64,000 bases of DNA from Candidatus Galacturonatibacter soehngenii (GTDB lineage: Bacteria; Bacillota; Clostridia; Lachnospirales; Lachnospiraceae). Under the pieces are notes generated by a model. It was given only the letters and a program-made list of their open reading frames with translations, had not been told where the DNA came from and searched no databases. Every line of letters starts with the position of its first letter. Position 1 is the stretch's first letter. The stretch covers positions 434,001 to 498,000 of the forward strand of contig NZ_WAGX01000004.1 in the NCBI RefSeq assembly GCF_008830185.1, given 5' to 3'. Below are positions 19,251 to 28,021 of this stretch, piece after piece. A program made the translations under genes and the position numbers.

Positions 19251-19703
19251 ATGGATTTTTTTGAAAAATTGGGAGAAACGATTTCAACCAAAAGTAAAGA
19301 TGTAGCCAAAAAAGCAAAAGAGGTGGCAGAAGTTGTCAGCTTGAATGCTAAGATTAGTACCCAGGAAGATATCATAAAAAAGACCTATGCACAGATTGGT
19401 CAAAAATATTATGAAAAGTACAAAGAGGATTCTTTTAACGAATTTGGGGCAGAATTCGATAGTATCAATCACGCAATGGAAGAAATCAAACGCTTACAAG
19501 ATGAGATTCAAACAATAAAGAATACAAAAATTTGCCCAAAATGCCAAGAGGAAGTTCCAACTGATTCAGCCTTTTGTTCAAAATGTGGCGCGCAATTTGA
19601 GGCAGAAAGTCAAGAGTCAGAAAAAGCACCACAAGAAGATAGAAACAATGACAAGGTAAGTGAGGAAGAACAGCCAGAAGTCAATGACGATGTTATAATT
19701 TAA
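19251..19703 (+). CDS. Small protein with helical N-terminus and C-terminal zinc ribbon
   Basis: The 150-residue protein starts with an amphipathic, Lys/Glu-rich helical region (MDFFEKLGETISTKSKDVAK) of about 90 residues, followed by a zinc ribbon with two Cys pairs, CPKC and CSKCGAQF, and an acidic tail. This arrangement is common in unnamed Firmicute proteins, and no enzymatic motif is seen. The start at 19251 is preferred over 19233 because AAGGAGG lies directly before it. A good promoter lies upstream and a terminator follows, so it is a single-gene unit. Function is unknown; a structural or membrane-associated stress role would only be a guess. Confidence 0.75.
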   Translation: MDFFEKLGETISTKSKDVAKKAKEVAEVVSLNAKISTQEDIIKKTYAQIGQKYYEKYKEDSFNEFGAEFDSINHAMEEIKRLQDEIQTIKNTKICPKCQEEVPTDSAFCSKCGAQFEAESQESEKAPQEDRNNDKVSEEEQPEVNDDVII

Positions 19704-19717
19704 TGTAAAAGAAAGTG

Positions 19718-19746
19718 AAAGCTATTTTCAAATGAGAATAGCTTTT
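19718..19746 (+). terminator. Rho-independent terminator
   Basis: AAAGCTATTTTCA pairs with TGAGAATAGCTTT with one G-U pair and a two-base loop, then TCCTT. It ends the zinc-ribbon gene. Confidence 0.7.
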
Positions 19747-19782
19747 CCTTAATTAGAGGATGTGATTGAAAGGGTTTTGATT

Positions 19783-20208
19783 ATGAAAAAAGAAAAGAAA
19801 ATTTTATTAGTTTTTAATTTCTTCTTATTGTTTTGGTTTTTTCTAGATATGATAGGTTTAAGTCTATTTGGGAATACTTTGGTTAGTAGATCATTTAACG
19901 ATGACGGAATATTTTTTATTATTTATCTAGTGTTGTTATTGGTATTTCTTATAAATGAAAAAATAGGCCTTTACCCACTTAGCTTTTGGTTGTTTCTATG
20001 GTTTGTAACTCAATTTCTTTCACATTGGTATTTTACAATATTTGGACCTTGGGAGAAGAAAAGACAATATTTTTCAGATACAATAAAATTATTTCAAACA
20101 AAAGAAGTTTACATACCAGATATTTATCACATAGTCCTGCATGCTTTGATTCTACTTGCTTTGGCAGGAAGTATTCGTTATTTAATAAGTAGAAAGAAAA
20201 AAATATAG
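19783..20208 (+). CDS. Hypothetical membrane protein with four helices
   Basis: The 141-residue protein has four hydrophobic segments: LLVFNFFLLFWFFLDMIGL, IFFIIYLVLLLVFLI, LSFWLFLWFVTQFLSHW, and IVLHALILLALAGSI, followed by a basic end. No family is recognised. The start is set at 19783 because AAAGGG lies about eight bases upstream; an earlier in-frame GTG at 19762 has a purine site only one base away. It lies between the zinc-ribbon gene and nrdA on the same strand but is separated from the former by a terminator. Function is unknown. Confidence 0.6.
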   Translation: MKKEKKILLVFNFFLLFWFFLDMIGLSLFGNTLVSRSFNDDGIFFIIYLVLLLVFLINEKIGLYPLSFWLFLWFVTQFLSHWYFTIFGPWEKKRQYFSDTIKLFQTKEVYIPDIYHIVLHALILLALAGSIRYLISRKKKI

Positions 20209-20309
20209 TGCAAAATTACCCCTAGCCAAATCTACTAACTTAGTATAGAATAAATACAATAATAGTTATTGTTATCAAATTATGCTAACAAGTAAGAGAG
20301 GGTGGACGA

Positions 20310-22601
20310 ATGAACATCAAAATCAAAAAGCGTAACGGTGCCTATGAGCAATTATGTGTAGAGAAAACAAAAAAAATGGTCGCTTTTGCCTGTGAAGGAC
20401 TAAAAGGCTGTAATCCCATTGAGCTTGAGATGGATTCTAATTTACAATTTCGTGATGGAATGAGTACAAAAGAGATTCAAAAAGTATTAATTCAAACAGC
20501 CATCGAAAAGATGGTTCAAACAACGAAGGATGAGTTTGGTAATCTCATTAAGAAAACGAATATTAACTGGCAATATGTAGCTGCTAGATTATTAATGTCT
20601 GATTTATATAAAGAAGCAGCAATTAATAGAGGATACAAACATTTTGGATATGGCGATTTTAGTGAATTGGTACATAAGTTAAGTGATTTAGGATATTATG
20701 GAGCGTATTTACTTGAAGAATATTCCAAGGAAGAGATAAAAGAACTAGGAAGTTATTTAAAAGAAGAAAGAGATTTACTTTTTAACTATGAAGGGCTTAA
20801 GTTATTAGCAGATCGCTATTTGATTCGAGGATTTGATAAAGAAGTGCTTGAACTTCCACAGGAACGTTTCATGGTAATAGCGATGCATCTGGCCATTCCA
20901 GAAGGAGAGAAAAAACTTTTTTATGCAAAGAAATTTTATGATATTTTAAGCGAACTAAAAATGACAACGGCAACTCCAACACTAGCAGGTGCTGGCACTC
21001 CTTATCATCAATTAAGTAGCTGTTTTATATCGGTGGTAGGTGACAATCTTTGGTCGATTTATGATGTAAATCAAAAGTTTTCAAATGTATCAAAGCATGG
21101 CGGAGCACTTGGAATTTATCTTGGAAAAGTTCGTGCACTCAATAGTGAAATCAGAGGACATAAGAATGCCTCAGGTGGCGTAATTCCTTGGATTCGCCTC
21201 TATAATGATACGGCCGTTGCAGTTGATCAGCTTGGAAGAAGAAAGGGCGGTGCTTCTATCACACTGGATATATGGCATCAGGATTTATATGAGTTTCTAG
21301 AACTTCGTACAAATAATGGTGATGATAGGAGAAAGGCACATGATATTTTCCCAGCAGTAAGTATTCCAGACTTATTTATGCAACGTTTAGAAGCCAGAAG
21401 TAACTGGTCATTATTTGATCCATATATGGTTAAAAAGGAAATGGGATTTTATCTGGAGGATTATTACGATGAAGTAGATGAAAAAGAATTCACCAACCGC
21501 TATCTTGCCTGTGAAAATAATGAAAAATTAGAAAGAATTACAGTTACGGCTCTTGATATTATGAAACGAATCATGAAGAGTGCGGTAGAGACTGGAACAC
21601 CGTTTATTTTCTTTCGTGATACAGTAAATCAAGCCAATCCAAATAAACATGCTGGAATGATTTATGCTTCCAATCTATGCCATGAGATTGCACAAAATGT
21701 AAGTGAATCAACCTTCGTAGAAGAAACAGTTGAATACGAAGATGGACAAGCAAAGGTAATAAGAACGCTTCAATCTGGTGACATGGTTACCTGTAATCTA
21801 AATTCTATTAACTTAGGGCGTGTAACAAAAGAAGAACTAAAAGAGACAATTCCTCTACAAATTCGTATGCTTGATAACGTAATTACGTTGAATCAAGCAC
21901 CCGTTGCAGAAGCTAAGATTACAAGTGATAAGTACCGCGCGATTGGTCTTGGTACAAGTGGTTATCATCATTATTTGGTAAATCAAGGTATTGCTTGGGA
22001 GAGTGAAGAACACCTACAAGAAGCCGACGTACTCTATGAAGAAATTGCATATCAAGCCATCAAGGCTTCTGTTGAATTAGCAAAAGAAAAGGGAGCTTAT
22101 CAAGCGTTTGAAGGCTCCGAATGGCAGTCAGGCAAATACTTTGAACGAAGAGGTTATCAGTCAAAGCGTTGGCAGTCATTGAAAGAAGAAGTAGCTAAAT
22201 ATGGAATCAGAAATGGCTACATTATGGCAGTTGCACCAACTGGAAGTACCTCTAATATAGCAGGAACGACAGCAGGAATTGATCCAATCTTTCGAAAAGT
22301 ATTCGTAGAGGAAAAGAAAGGAAGTGTTACACCAAAGGCAGCTCCTGATTTAAGTGATGCTAATTTCTGGCTTTATAAAGAAGCACATCATATCAATCAG
22401 CAGTACAGCATCAAAGCCTGTGGAGTAAGACAAAAGCATATCGATCAAGCGCAGTCTTTTAACCTTTATATTACACCAGAGGTAAAAGCAAAAGACATCC
22501 TTGATTTATATATGGAATCGTGGAAAAATGGTATTAAGACAATCTATTATATTCGAAATCAATCGCTTGAAATGGACGAGTGTGTAAGCTGTTCCAGTTA
22601 A
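20310..22601 (+). CDS. nrdA: Ribonucleoside-diphosphate reductase alpha subunit, class Ia
   Basis: The 763-residue large subunit reduces ribonucleoside diphosphates for DNA synthesis with the beta subunit encoded next. It begins with an ATP cone (KIKKRNGAYEQLCVEKTKKM) for allosteric activity control. Active-site cysteines are visible in LSSCFISVVGD, in SNLCHEIAQN (radical Cys with its Glu) and in VTCNLNSINLGR. The C-terminal CVSC pair, used to pass electrons from thioredoxin, ends the chain. Nineteen bases separate it from nrdB. Many clostridia rely on class II or III enzymes, so this oxygen-requiring class is notable here. Annotation is secure. Confidence 0.96.
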   Translation: MNIKIKKRNGAYEQLCVEKTKKMVAFACEGLKGCNPIELEMDSNLQFRDGMSTKEIQKVLIQTAIEKMVQTTKDEFGNLIKKTNINWQYVAARLLMSDLYKEAAINRGYKHFGYGDFSELVHKLSDLGYYGAYLLEEYSKEEIKELGSYLKEERDLLFNYEGLKLLADRYLIRGFDKEVLELPQERFMVIAMHLAIPEGEKKLFYAKKFYDILSELKMTTATPTLAGAGTPYHQLSSCFISVVGDNLWSIYDVNQKFSNVSKHGGALGIYLGKVRALNSEIRGHKNASGGVIPWIRLYNDTAVAVDQLGRRKGGASITLDIWHQDLYEFLELRTNNGDDRRKAHDIFPAVSIPDLFMQRLEARSNWSLFDPYMVKKEMGFYLEDYYDEVDEKEFTNRYLACENNEKLERITVTALDIMKRIMKSAVETGTPFIFFRDTVNQANPNKHAGMIYASNLCHEIAQNVSESTFVEETVEYEDGQAKVIRTLQSGDMVTCNLNSINLGRVTKEELKETIPLQIRMLDNVITLNQAPVAEAKITSDKYRAIGLGTSGYHHYLVNQGIAWESEEHLQEADVLYEEIAYQAIKASVELAKEKGAYQAFEGSEWQSGKYFERRGYQSKRWQSLKEEVAKYGIRNGYIMAVAPTGSTSNIAGTTAGIDPIFRKVFVEEKKGSVTPKAAPDLSDANFWLYKEAHHINQQYSIKACGVRQKHIDQAQSFNLYITPEVKAKDILDLYMESWKNGIKTIYYIRNQSLEMDECVSCSS

Positions 22602-22619
22602 TGCGTATAGGAGGCAAAG

Positions 22620-23648
22620 ATGATAAAAAAGAAAATTTTTAATGAGGACGGAGTAAGAGGAACTGTTTCTTTGATTAATGGAAACACAACGAATTTAAGA
22701 GAATGGAATCGTATCAAATATGACTGGGCGAATCTAATGTATCGTACCATGTTAAATAATTTTTGGATTCCAGAGGAAATTTCCTTACATGAGGATATCA
22801 AACAGTTTCCTTTACTAACGGATGGAGAGCGAAATGCCTTTGATAAGATTATTTCCTTTTTGAATTTCCTTGATTCCGTTCAAAGTGAGAATCTTCCAAA
22901 TCTATCTAGATATATTACAGCACCAGAAGTATCCTCACTCCTTAATATACAGGCTTTTCAGGAAGAAATACATGCGCAAAGCTATTCCTATATCTTAGAT
23001 ACCGTAACCAATCCTGTTACCAGAGATAAGATTTATGATGAATGGAGAGAAGATAAAAATCTATTAAAACGAAATCGCTACATTGCAAATATCTATCAAC
23101 AATTCAATGAAGAAGCAACTGTGGAGCATTTTATTCGTGTGGTAATTGCCAACTATATCTTGGAGGGAATTTACTTTTATTCAGGCTTTAGTTTTTTTTA
23201 CACTCTGGCAAGACAAGGGAAGATGACTGCAACAAGTACCATCTTTAAATATATCAATCGTGATGAAGTAACTCACTTGGTTCTCTTTCAAAATATCATT
23301 AAGGAGTTAAAAAATGAGAATCCGCAGTTATTTGATGACAAACTCATACAAGAAATTAGAGATATGATGAAAACAGGAGTTGAGCATGAGATAATATGGG
23401 GACAGTATGTGACCAATAATGAAATATTAGGAATTAATGATGAGTTAATTGAAAAATATATCAAATACCTTGGAAATCAAAGATTAAAAGCAATCGGTCT
23501 AAAAGAGCTATATCCAGAAATTACGGAAAATCCGATGGCATGGATTGAAAACTTTTCCAATCTAAACAGTACAAAGACGGATTTCTTTGAAGCTAAGGTA
23601 ACAAATTATACGAAGGCTGCAGCCTTTAACTTTGATGATTTGGAATAG
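22620..23648 (+). CDS. nrdB: Ribonucleoside-diphosphate reductase beta subunit, class Ia
   Basis: The 342-residue radical subunit has the diiron ligands and radical Tyr in order: Glu in SVQSENL, E-x-x-H in FQEEIHAQSYSYIL with a Tyr just after as in E. coli NrdB, Glu in ILEGIYFYSGF, and E-x-x-H in INRDEVTHLVLF. It should hold the tyrosyl radical that starts catalysis in NrdA. Length is a little under the 375 residues of E. coli NrdB. Its AGGAGG site overlaps the short gap after nrdA, so the two are one operon. No NrdR box could be found upstream by eye. Confidence 0.95.
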   Translation: MIKKKIFNEDGVRGTVSLINGNTTNLREWNRIKYDWANLMYRTMLNNFWIPEEISLHEDIKQFPLLTDGERNAFDKIISFLNFLDSVQSENLPNLSRYITAPEVSSLLNIQAFQEEIHAQSYSYILDTVTNPVTRDKIYDEWREDKNLLKRNRYIANIYQQFNEEATVEHFIRVVIANYILEGIYFYSGFSFFYTLARQGKMTATSTIFKYINRDEVTHLVLFQNIIKELKNENPQLFDDKLIQEIRDMMKTGVEHEIIWGQYVTNNEILGINDELIEKYIKYLGNQRLKAIGLKELYPEITENPMAWIENFSNLNSTKTDFFEAKVTNYTKAAAFNFDDLE

Positions 23649-23781
23649 ATGAATCGACAAAGATTGATGTAATCATATTATTATCGACCAATTTCTTCTG
23701 ATATCCAATCATAAATTGTATAATATGCACAAAAACATATAGGTTAGAGCATGGTAAAATTGTAGAAAAAATATAAAAACC

Positions 23782-23810
23782 TTGCTTTTCCCTGTGGGAT
23801 AAGCTATAAT
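23782..23810 (+). promoter_or_regulatory. Sigma-A-type promoter of the carD leader
   Basis: TTGCTT (23782-23787) and TATAAT (23805-23810) are exactly 17 bases apart. Transcription would start near 23817, leaving a leader of about 185 bases before the carD ATG. Confidence 0.65.
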
Positions 23811-23910
23811 TGAAATAGAACTAATAACGGTACTTACCAATCACGGTTTCGTAGTAATTAATAAAAAGGATTGATTTCCTAAGACGTGACTGAATATAGA
23901 CTTAATGATA

Positions 23911-23945
23911 AACCACCAGAATCAATTTTATTTCTGGTGGATTTA
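23911..23945 (+). terminator. Hairpin in the carD leader
   Basis: CCACCAGAA pairs with TTCTGGTGG around a roughly nine-base loop, followed by a weak GATTTATTCT tract. It lies between a good promoter and the carD start, so it may be an attenuator or the end of a small RNA. Confidence 0.55.
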
Positions 23946-24001
23946 TTCTATATAGGAAAGTTTGAATTTTATTGATTATTAGAATGAAAGGAGTTATCAC
24001 T

Positions 24002-24499
24002 ATGTTTCAAGTTGGAGATTATATTATTTATGGTAGTAACGGGGTTTGTAAAGTAGAAGAAATTGGTCCAATTAAGATTGGCGGAGTTTTAAGCAAAAAA
24101 GAATACTATTTTTTGTTACCTATCTATGTAAAAGGAACGATGGTGTATACTCCAGTAGATAGTGAAAAGACAGTGATGAGACCAATCATCTCAAAAAAAG
24201 CTGCTCATGAACTGATTTCTCAAATAGACCAGATAGAACCAATTAATGAATTAGAGGATAGAGAAAGAGAGTTTGTATATCGTAAACTAATGAAAACATA
24301 CGATTGCAAAGAATTGATTAAGATTATCAAAACAATTTCTATCCGCAAAAAAATTCGAGAAGAAGAAGGAAAAAAATTAATTGCGACTGATGAAAAATAC
24401 TTAAATCTTGCCAAAGATTGTGTTTTGGGTGAATTATCTATTCCTTTACAGATGAAAAGAGAAGAAGTTGAAGAGTTTATTTTGCAAAAAATAGATTAA
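24002..24499 (+). CDS. CarD/CdnL family transcription regulator
   Basis: The 165-residue protein has the CarD_CdnL_TRCF N-terminal domain, FQVGDYIIYGSNGVCKVEEI followed by YYFLLPIY and MVYTPVDSE, which binds the RNA polymerase beta subunit. The rest is helical and basic (ELIKIIKTISIRKKIREEEG), as in the DNA-binding C-terminal part. It should modulate open-complex formation at housekeeping promoters. The start is at 24002 because AAAGGAG lies at the right distance; the ORF could begin at 23972 but the domain starts here. The promoter and hairpin in its long leader are listed separately, and a strong terminator follows. Confidence 0.9.
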   Translation: MFQVGDYIIYGSNGVCKVEEIGPIKIGGVLSKKEYYFLLPIYVKGTMVYTPVDSEKTVMRPIISKKAAHELISQIDQIEPINELEDREREFVYRKLMKTYDCKELIKIIKTISIRKKIREEEGKKLIATDEKYLNLAKDCVLGELSIPLQMKREEVEEFILQKID

Positions 24500-24509
24500 A
24501 GAATTGATA

Positions 24510-24546
24510 TACGGTCGAGTAAGTTTTTATTCTTACTCGACCGTTT
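24510..24546. terminator. Strong hairpin terminator
   Basis: ACGGTCGAGTAAG pairs perfectly with CTTACTCGACCGT around TTTTTATT, followed by TTGCTT. It separates carD (+) from the convergent small gene (-). Confidence 0.85.
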
Positions 24547-24593
24547 GCTTAAGTTCTAATCTATTAAAAGCTTAAAATCAATACTATAATTAT

Positions 24594-24908
24594 TTATTTA
24601 AGCGGTGTTAGTGAGTAGTAAAGAATTAGTTTTTTGGTTCCACAATGGCAAGAACAACCTACAAAAACGGTTTCTTCTTCTTGGAAATACACATGGAATA
24701 AAGGGGCAAATAAATTAACGAGCCATAAGAAGTAATTTAATTCTCTTTCTAACTGTTCTGCATTGCAATAAGTGAATACCTTAGCATACCAAGATTTACA
24801 TGATCTATCAAAGCGATCCCAAGTTATACCAAAGTTTTTATCTAGGATTTCTTTTATCTCTGTATCAGATTTACCTTCAATAAGAGTCAAAAGTTGTTGT
24901 TTATCCAT
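24594..24908 (-). CDS. Hypothetical protein of 104 residues
   Basis: The start at 24908 is chosen because AAGGAG sits about ten bases upstream on the minus strand; an earlier ATG at 24944 lacks a site. The protein starts MDKQQLLTLIEGKSDTEIKE, has a central amphipathic part rich in aromatic residues (FLWLVNLFAPLFHVYF) and a Cys-rich turn GCSCHCGTKK near the end. I do not recognise a family. No signal peptide or clear membrane helix is present; the Cys cluster could bind metal. It is convergent with carD and shares its terminator region. It could be a real gene judging by the ribosome binding site. Confidence 0.55.
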   Translation of the reverse strand: MDKQQLLTLIEGKSDTEIKEILDKNFGITWDRFDRSCKSWYAKVFTYCNAEQLERELNYFLWLVNLFAPLFHVYFQEEETVFVGCSCHCGTKKLILYYSLTPLK

Positions 24909-25264
24909 AATGCAATCACTCCTTCCATAATATATAATATTCAAAAATACAAAATTTGTGACGAAAACACAACAAAAGTTTATAAATTTTTTTAAAATTC
25001 TTCAAAGTTCATAAATAAATTGCTTACTTCTAAATTTTATTTTAAAATAATTGTAATTATTTTACAAAAAAGGTTTATTATATTTGAAAAAAATGTTATA
25101 TTATGATAAATTGAATACACAGATAAAACGATGTTGTTATACTCGTTTTAATTTATTGGGGAAAATGTAATAACTATATTTAATTTGATATATATATGAA
25201 AGGTATATATAAATTTTAATGTGAAGGCATCAAAAGAAAATAACATAATTAAGGGGGTACTACA
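24909..25264. other. AT-rich gene-free stretch upstream of the 25265 gene
   Basis: The space is almost pure A/T. It holds a weak promoter-like pair (TTGAAA at 25084, TAAATT at 25107, spacing 17) and alternating TATATA runs near 25190-25215. No open frame with a ribosome binding site was found. Confidence 0.4.
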
Positions 25265-26200
25265 ATGAAAATGTTAACGTATCAAGATTATCAAAGAGTG
25301 AGAAAGTGGGTTTATCGCTATGCGAGATATCTGGATATAACGAGGTGGCAATATCATTTCGAACATGGAAGTAAGCAGGATGTTTTAGAAGCATTGTTAT
25401 TTTATCAGAATGCAGATGGGGGATTTGGACATGCTTTGGAATGTGATTGCTGGAATCCAAATTCAACGCCAGTTAGTACCTTTATGGCTTGGAACATTTT
25501 AAAGGAAATTGGGTATGACAAAAAAGATAATCCAGTAATAAAAAGTATGTTAAAATACTTGGAACAGGGTGATTTTTGGAATGAGAAAGGCTGCTTGTGG
25601 TCCATACCATCGAACAATCAATACCCTGTACAACCTTGGTATCTATATCCAAATGCACCATGGTTTCCAAAGGACTGGCCTCCGCAAAATTACACCAATG
25701 GCGATTTTGTCCAGTTTGTGATGAAATACGCAAAGAAGGAATCAAAGCTTTATAAAGGAGCCTTGCAGATAATCGAATATAGACTTTCGATTATGGATAC
25801 GCTGGCTGAATTCTTATCCTTCGTAAAAAGTGATATTGAGCAAGGGATTGAAATCCATGATTGGATTAAGTTAATCAAGTGTCTACAAGAAAATAAGTTA
25901 AAAAGTGAAGAAGAATGCGAAGAGCTCTTTACAAAACTAGATGCAATCATAAAGAAAAATGCGATGGATGGTGTTTATCAATCAAGTAAAAAGTTAATTG
26001 AACAGAATGATTTAGGGGAAGAAGAGCTAGATGCGATGGTAGAGCAAATAGCAAATGGAATCTGGTCTGAGGAAGGATTAAAATGTGAGAATCCCGAACA
26101 AAGATTAAAAGAAATCGGATCAGTTGGCGAGCTTTGGTGGCCGATATATGGGTTGATTGATAGCATAAGGATATTAAGAGAACATAATCGTTTAGAATAA
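25265..26200 (+). CDS. Terpenoid-cyclase/prenyltransferase-like toroid protein
   Basis: The 311-residue protein contains one clear squalene-cyclase/prenyltransferase repeat, ALLFYQNADGGFGHALECD followed by PVSTFMAWNILKEIG, the Q--DGGF- pattern. A second, weaker repeat-like segment has GCLWSIPSNNQYPVQPWY. The rest is helical and acidic. No DXDD motif of a true class II terpene cyclase is seen, so catalysis is doubtful and the fold rather than the reaction is being named. The start is supported by AAGGGGG before ATG. It is a single-gene unit with a long AT-rich region in front and a perfect hairpin terminator behind. Confidence 0.6.
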   Translation: MKMLTYQDYQRVRKWVYRYARYLDITRWQYHFEHGSKQDVLEALLFYQNADGGFGHALECDCWNPNSTPVSTFMAWNILKEIGYDKKDNPVIKSMLKYLEQGDFWNEKGCLWSIPSNNQYPVQPWYLYPNAPWFPKDWPPQNYTNGDFVQFVMKYAKKESKLYKGALQIIEYRLSIMDTLAEFLSFVKSDIEQGIEIHDWIKLIKCLQENKLKSEEECEELFTKLDAIIKKNAMDGVYQSSKKLIEQNDLGEEELDAMVEQIANGIWSEEGLKCENPEQRLKEIGSVGELWWPIYGLIDSIRILREHNRLE

Positions 26201-26210
26201 TATAGTTCCA

Positions 26211-26245
26211 AAGAGTCTGTAAACATGATATTACAGACTCTTTTC
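26211..26245 (+). terminator. Rho-independent terminator
   Basis: AAGAGTCTGTAA pairs perfectly with TTACAGACTCTT around an eight-base loop, followed by TTC. Confidence 0.8.
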
Positions 26246-26349
26246 TTGATGGAGCATTGTTAAAATAAGAATTTTAGGGTAGAATGAAAGGTATGTTGCA
26301 GTAAAAGAAACAATAATAACTTTTAAAAGAACAATGGAAGGTGACTATT

Positions 26350-26967
26350 TTGAAGAAGGAAGAGTTTTCATTACGAAGCCCTGGAATGATAGGAGAAGAA
26401 AAATTCAGGCAATATGCTGTTTTTGTTCCCTTGATTGATGATAGGGGAGCCACTTACTTGTTATTTGAAAAGAGGTCTAAAAAATTAAGACATCATCCAG
26501 GAGAGATATGTTTCCCAGGTGGAAAACTAGAAGCTGGAGAATCTTTGCAAGAATGTGCAATTCGGGAGACTACGGAAGAATTACAAATCAACTCGACACA
26601 GATTGAAGTGATAGGACCTGGTGATATTTATATATCCCCGTTTAACTTAATGATTTATCCTTTTCTTGGAAGAATCAAGGATTACAAGGACACGTATGGC
26701 AAAGATGAAGTAGAAGAAATCATTAAAATTCCACTCGATTTTTTTAAGAACCACCAACCGCAGCGATTCGAGACAAAACTGATTCATGAGCCGCCAGAAG
26801 ACTTACCTTACGAATGGATTCCAGGTGGTACGAAATATCCTTGGGCTAAAGGCAGCTATGATTTATTGTTTTACTCTTATGAAAACTGGATTATATGGGG
26901 AATGACTGCACAAATAGTTAAGTCTATGGTAGGGTTAATTGAAGAATATGATATTCTTCATAAATAA
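26350..26967 (+). CDS. Nudix hydrolase, CoA pyrophosphatase (NudL)-like
   Basis: The protein of about 205 residues carries a Nudix box, GGKLEAGESLQECAIRET followed by TEELQI, which fits G-x5-E-x7-RE-x2-EE with Gln replacing the usual Gly. The preceding LRHHPGEICFPGG is typical of the CoA-pyrophosphatase (NudL/YeaB) group, which cleaves CoA to phosphopantetheine and 3',5'-ADP. A GTG start at 26341 is possible, but GGAAGGTGA lies better placed for the TTG at 26350, so that start is used with modest certainty. The LysR gene begins shortly after its end. The family is sure; the CoA preference is an inference from the motif. Confidence 0.85.
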   Translation: MKKEEFSLRSPGMIGEEKFRQYAVFVPLIDDRGATYLLFEKRSKKLRHHPGEICFPGGKLEAGESLQECAIRETTEELQINSTQIEVIGPGDIYISPFNLMIYPFLGRIKDYKDTYGKDEVEEIIKIPLDFFKNHQPQRFETKLIHEPPEDLPYEWIPGGTKYPWAKGSYDLLFYSYENWIIWGMTAQIVKSMVGLIEEYDILHK

Positions 26968-26994
26968 CAAGAACAATTGATATCGGAGAAAAAG

Positions 26995-27903
26995 ATGGAA
27001 ATACGACAAATGCAGTATTTGATTGCTGCAATCGAAACTAAAAGTTTGAATAAAGCTGCTGAAATCCTATATACTACCCAGCCAAATGTAAGCAAAGTAA
27101 TAAGAAATTTAGAGACCGAGTTAGATGCTGAGATTTTTGTTCGTTCCAATAAGGGAATTCGTTTAACACCGTTTGGAGAAAATCTTTATGAATATGCTAA
27201 GAATATTGTTAAAAATGCAGAAATGATAAATATATTAGCAAGAAATGCACTCTATCAAAAATTAAAGATTGCATCTTACCCAAGTAATATGATTGCTAGA
27301 CATATTTCTGACTTTTATATGGACAAGAAAGATGAAACACTGCATATTGAGTTTCAGGAAGGAACTGCGGAAGAAGTTATATCACTTGTCTCACAAAGCC
27401 AGTCTAGAATTGGTATAATCTATTTAGCTAAAAAACAAGAAGGTATTTTAAAAAGAATTTTAGAAGCAAAAAATCTTAAATTTACGCAATTAAGAGAATG
27501 CGAACTATGTTTGTACGTAGGTCCTAAAAATCCATATTATAATAAAAGGAGTATTGACTTTGAAGAGCTAACAAAACTTCGTTTTGTACAGAGAAACAAA
27601 GATTACTTTTCTATGATTGATCATTTAGACAACTTTAGTCTTGGGGTGGTTCGAACGGAACAACTCAAACATATGGTACATACTAACAGTGACCATTGCT
27701 TTTTGGATATGTTACTATATACAGATTTATGCAGCATTGGCTTGGACTTTATGAAATCGAATTACAAACAATATGATATTAAAACATTACCTGTGAATGG
27801 ATGTGAAAAATGTCTTTTGGTTGGGTATGTTACGGATAAAAGTATTGAACTGGAAGAATACGAGAAGGAATATATTGAATCATTAGGTACGCTTTTTCAG
27901 TGA
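26995..27903 (+). CDS. LysR family transcription regulator next to the nik operon
   Basis: The protein of about 302 residues has an N-terminal winged helix, EIRQMQYLIAAIETKSLNKA, with the LYTTQPNVSKVIRNLE recognition region, and a periplasmic-binding-type effector domain. An earlier TTG (26977) is possible, but GGAG lies before the ATG at 26995. It starts 28 bases after the Nudix gene. It is followed by the nikA gene on the same strand, separated by a palindrome-rich 118-base gap, so it most likely controls the nickel-type transporter operon. The ligand is unknown. Its effector domain is unusual in containing several Cys residues (ELCLYVG, GCEKCLLV). Confidence 0.88.
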   Translation: MEIRQMQYLIAAIETKSLNKAAEILYTTQPNVSKVIRNLETELDAEIFVRSNKGIRLTPFGENLYEYAKNIVKNAEMINILARNALYQKLKIASYPSNMIARHISDFYMDKKDETLHIEFQEGTAEEVISLVSQSQSRIGIIYLAKKQEGILKRILEAKNLKFTQLRECELCLYVGPKNPYYNKRSIDFEELTKLRFVQRNKDYFSMIDHLDNFSLGVVRTEQLKHMVHTNSDHCFLDMLLYTDLCSIGLDFMKSNYKQYDIKTLPVNGCEKCLLVGYVTDKSIELEEYEKEYIESLGTLFQ

Positions 27904-27916
27904 AATTACATGTATG

Positions 27917-27960
27917 AATAGGGGTTATAACAAATTGTTATAACCATCCTATTTTTTTTT
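27917..27960 (+). terminator. Palindromic hairpin with U-run between lysR and nikA
   Basis: GGTTATAAC (27923-27931) pairs with GTTATAACC (27937-27945) around AAATT, extended by AATAGG with CCTATT, and is followed by nine T. It is a typical terminator for the lysR gene, and the same symmetric DNA could also be bound by LysR. A further repeat, TAAGTT then AACTTA, lies just downstream (about 27970-27985). Confidence 0.7.
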
Positions 27961-28021
27961 GGCATTAGTAAGTTGTAACTAACTTATGTTATAGTAACAA
28001 ATGGAAAAAGGAGGCAGTATT

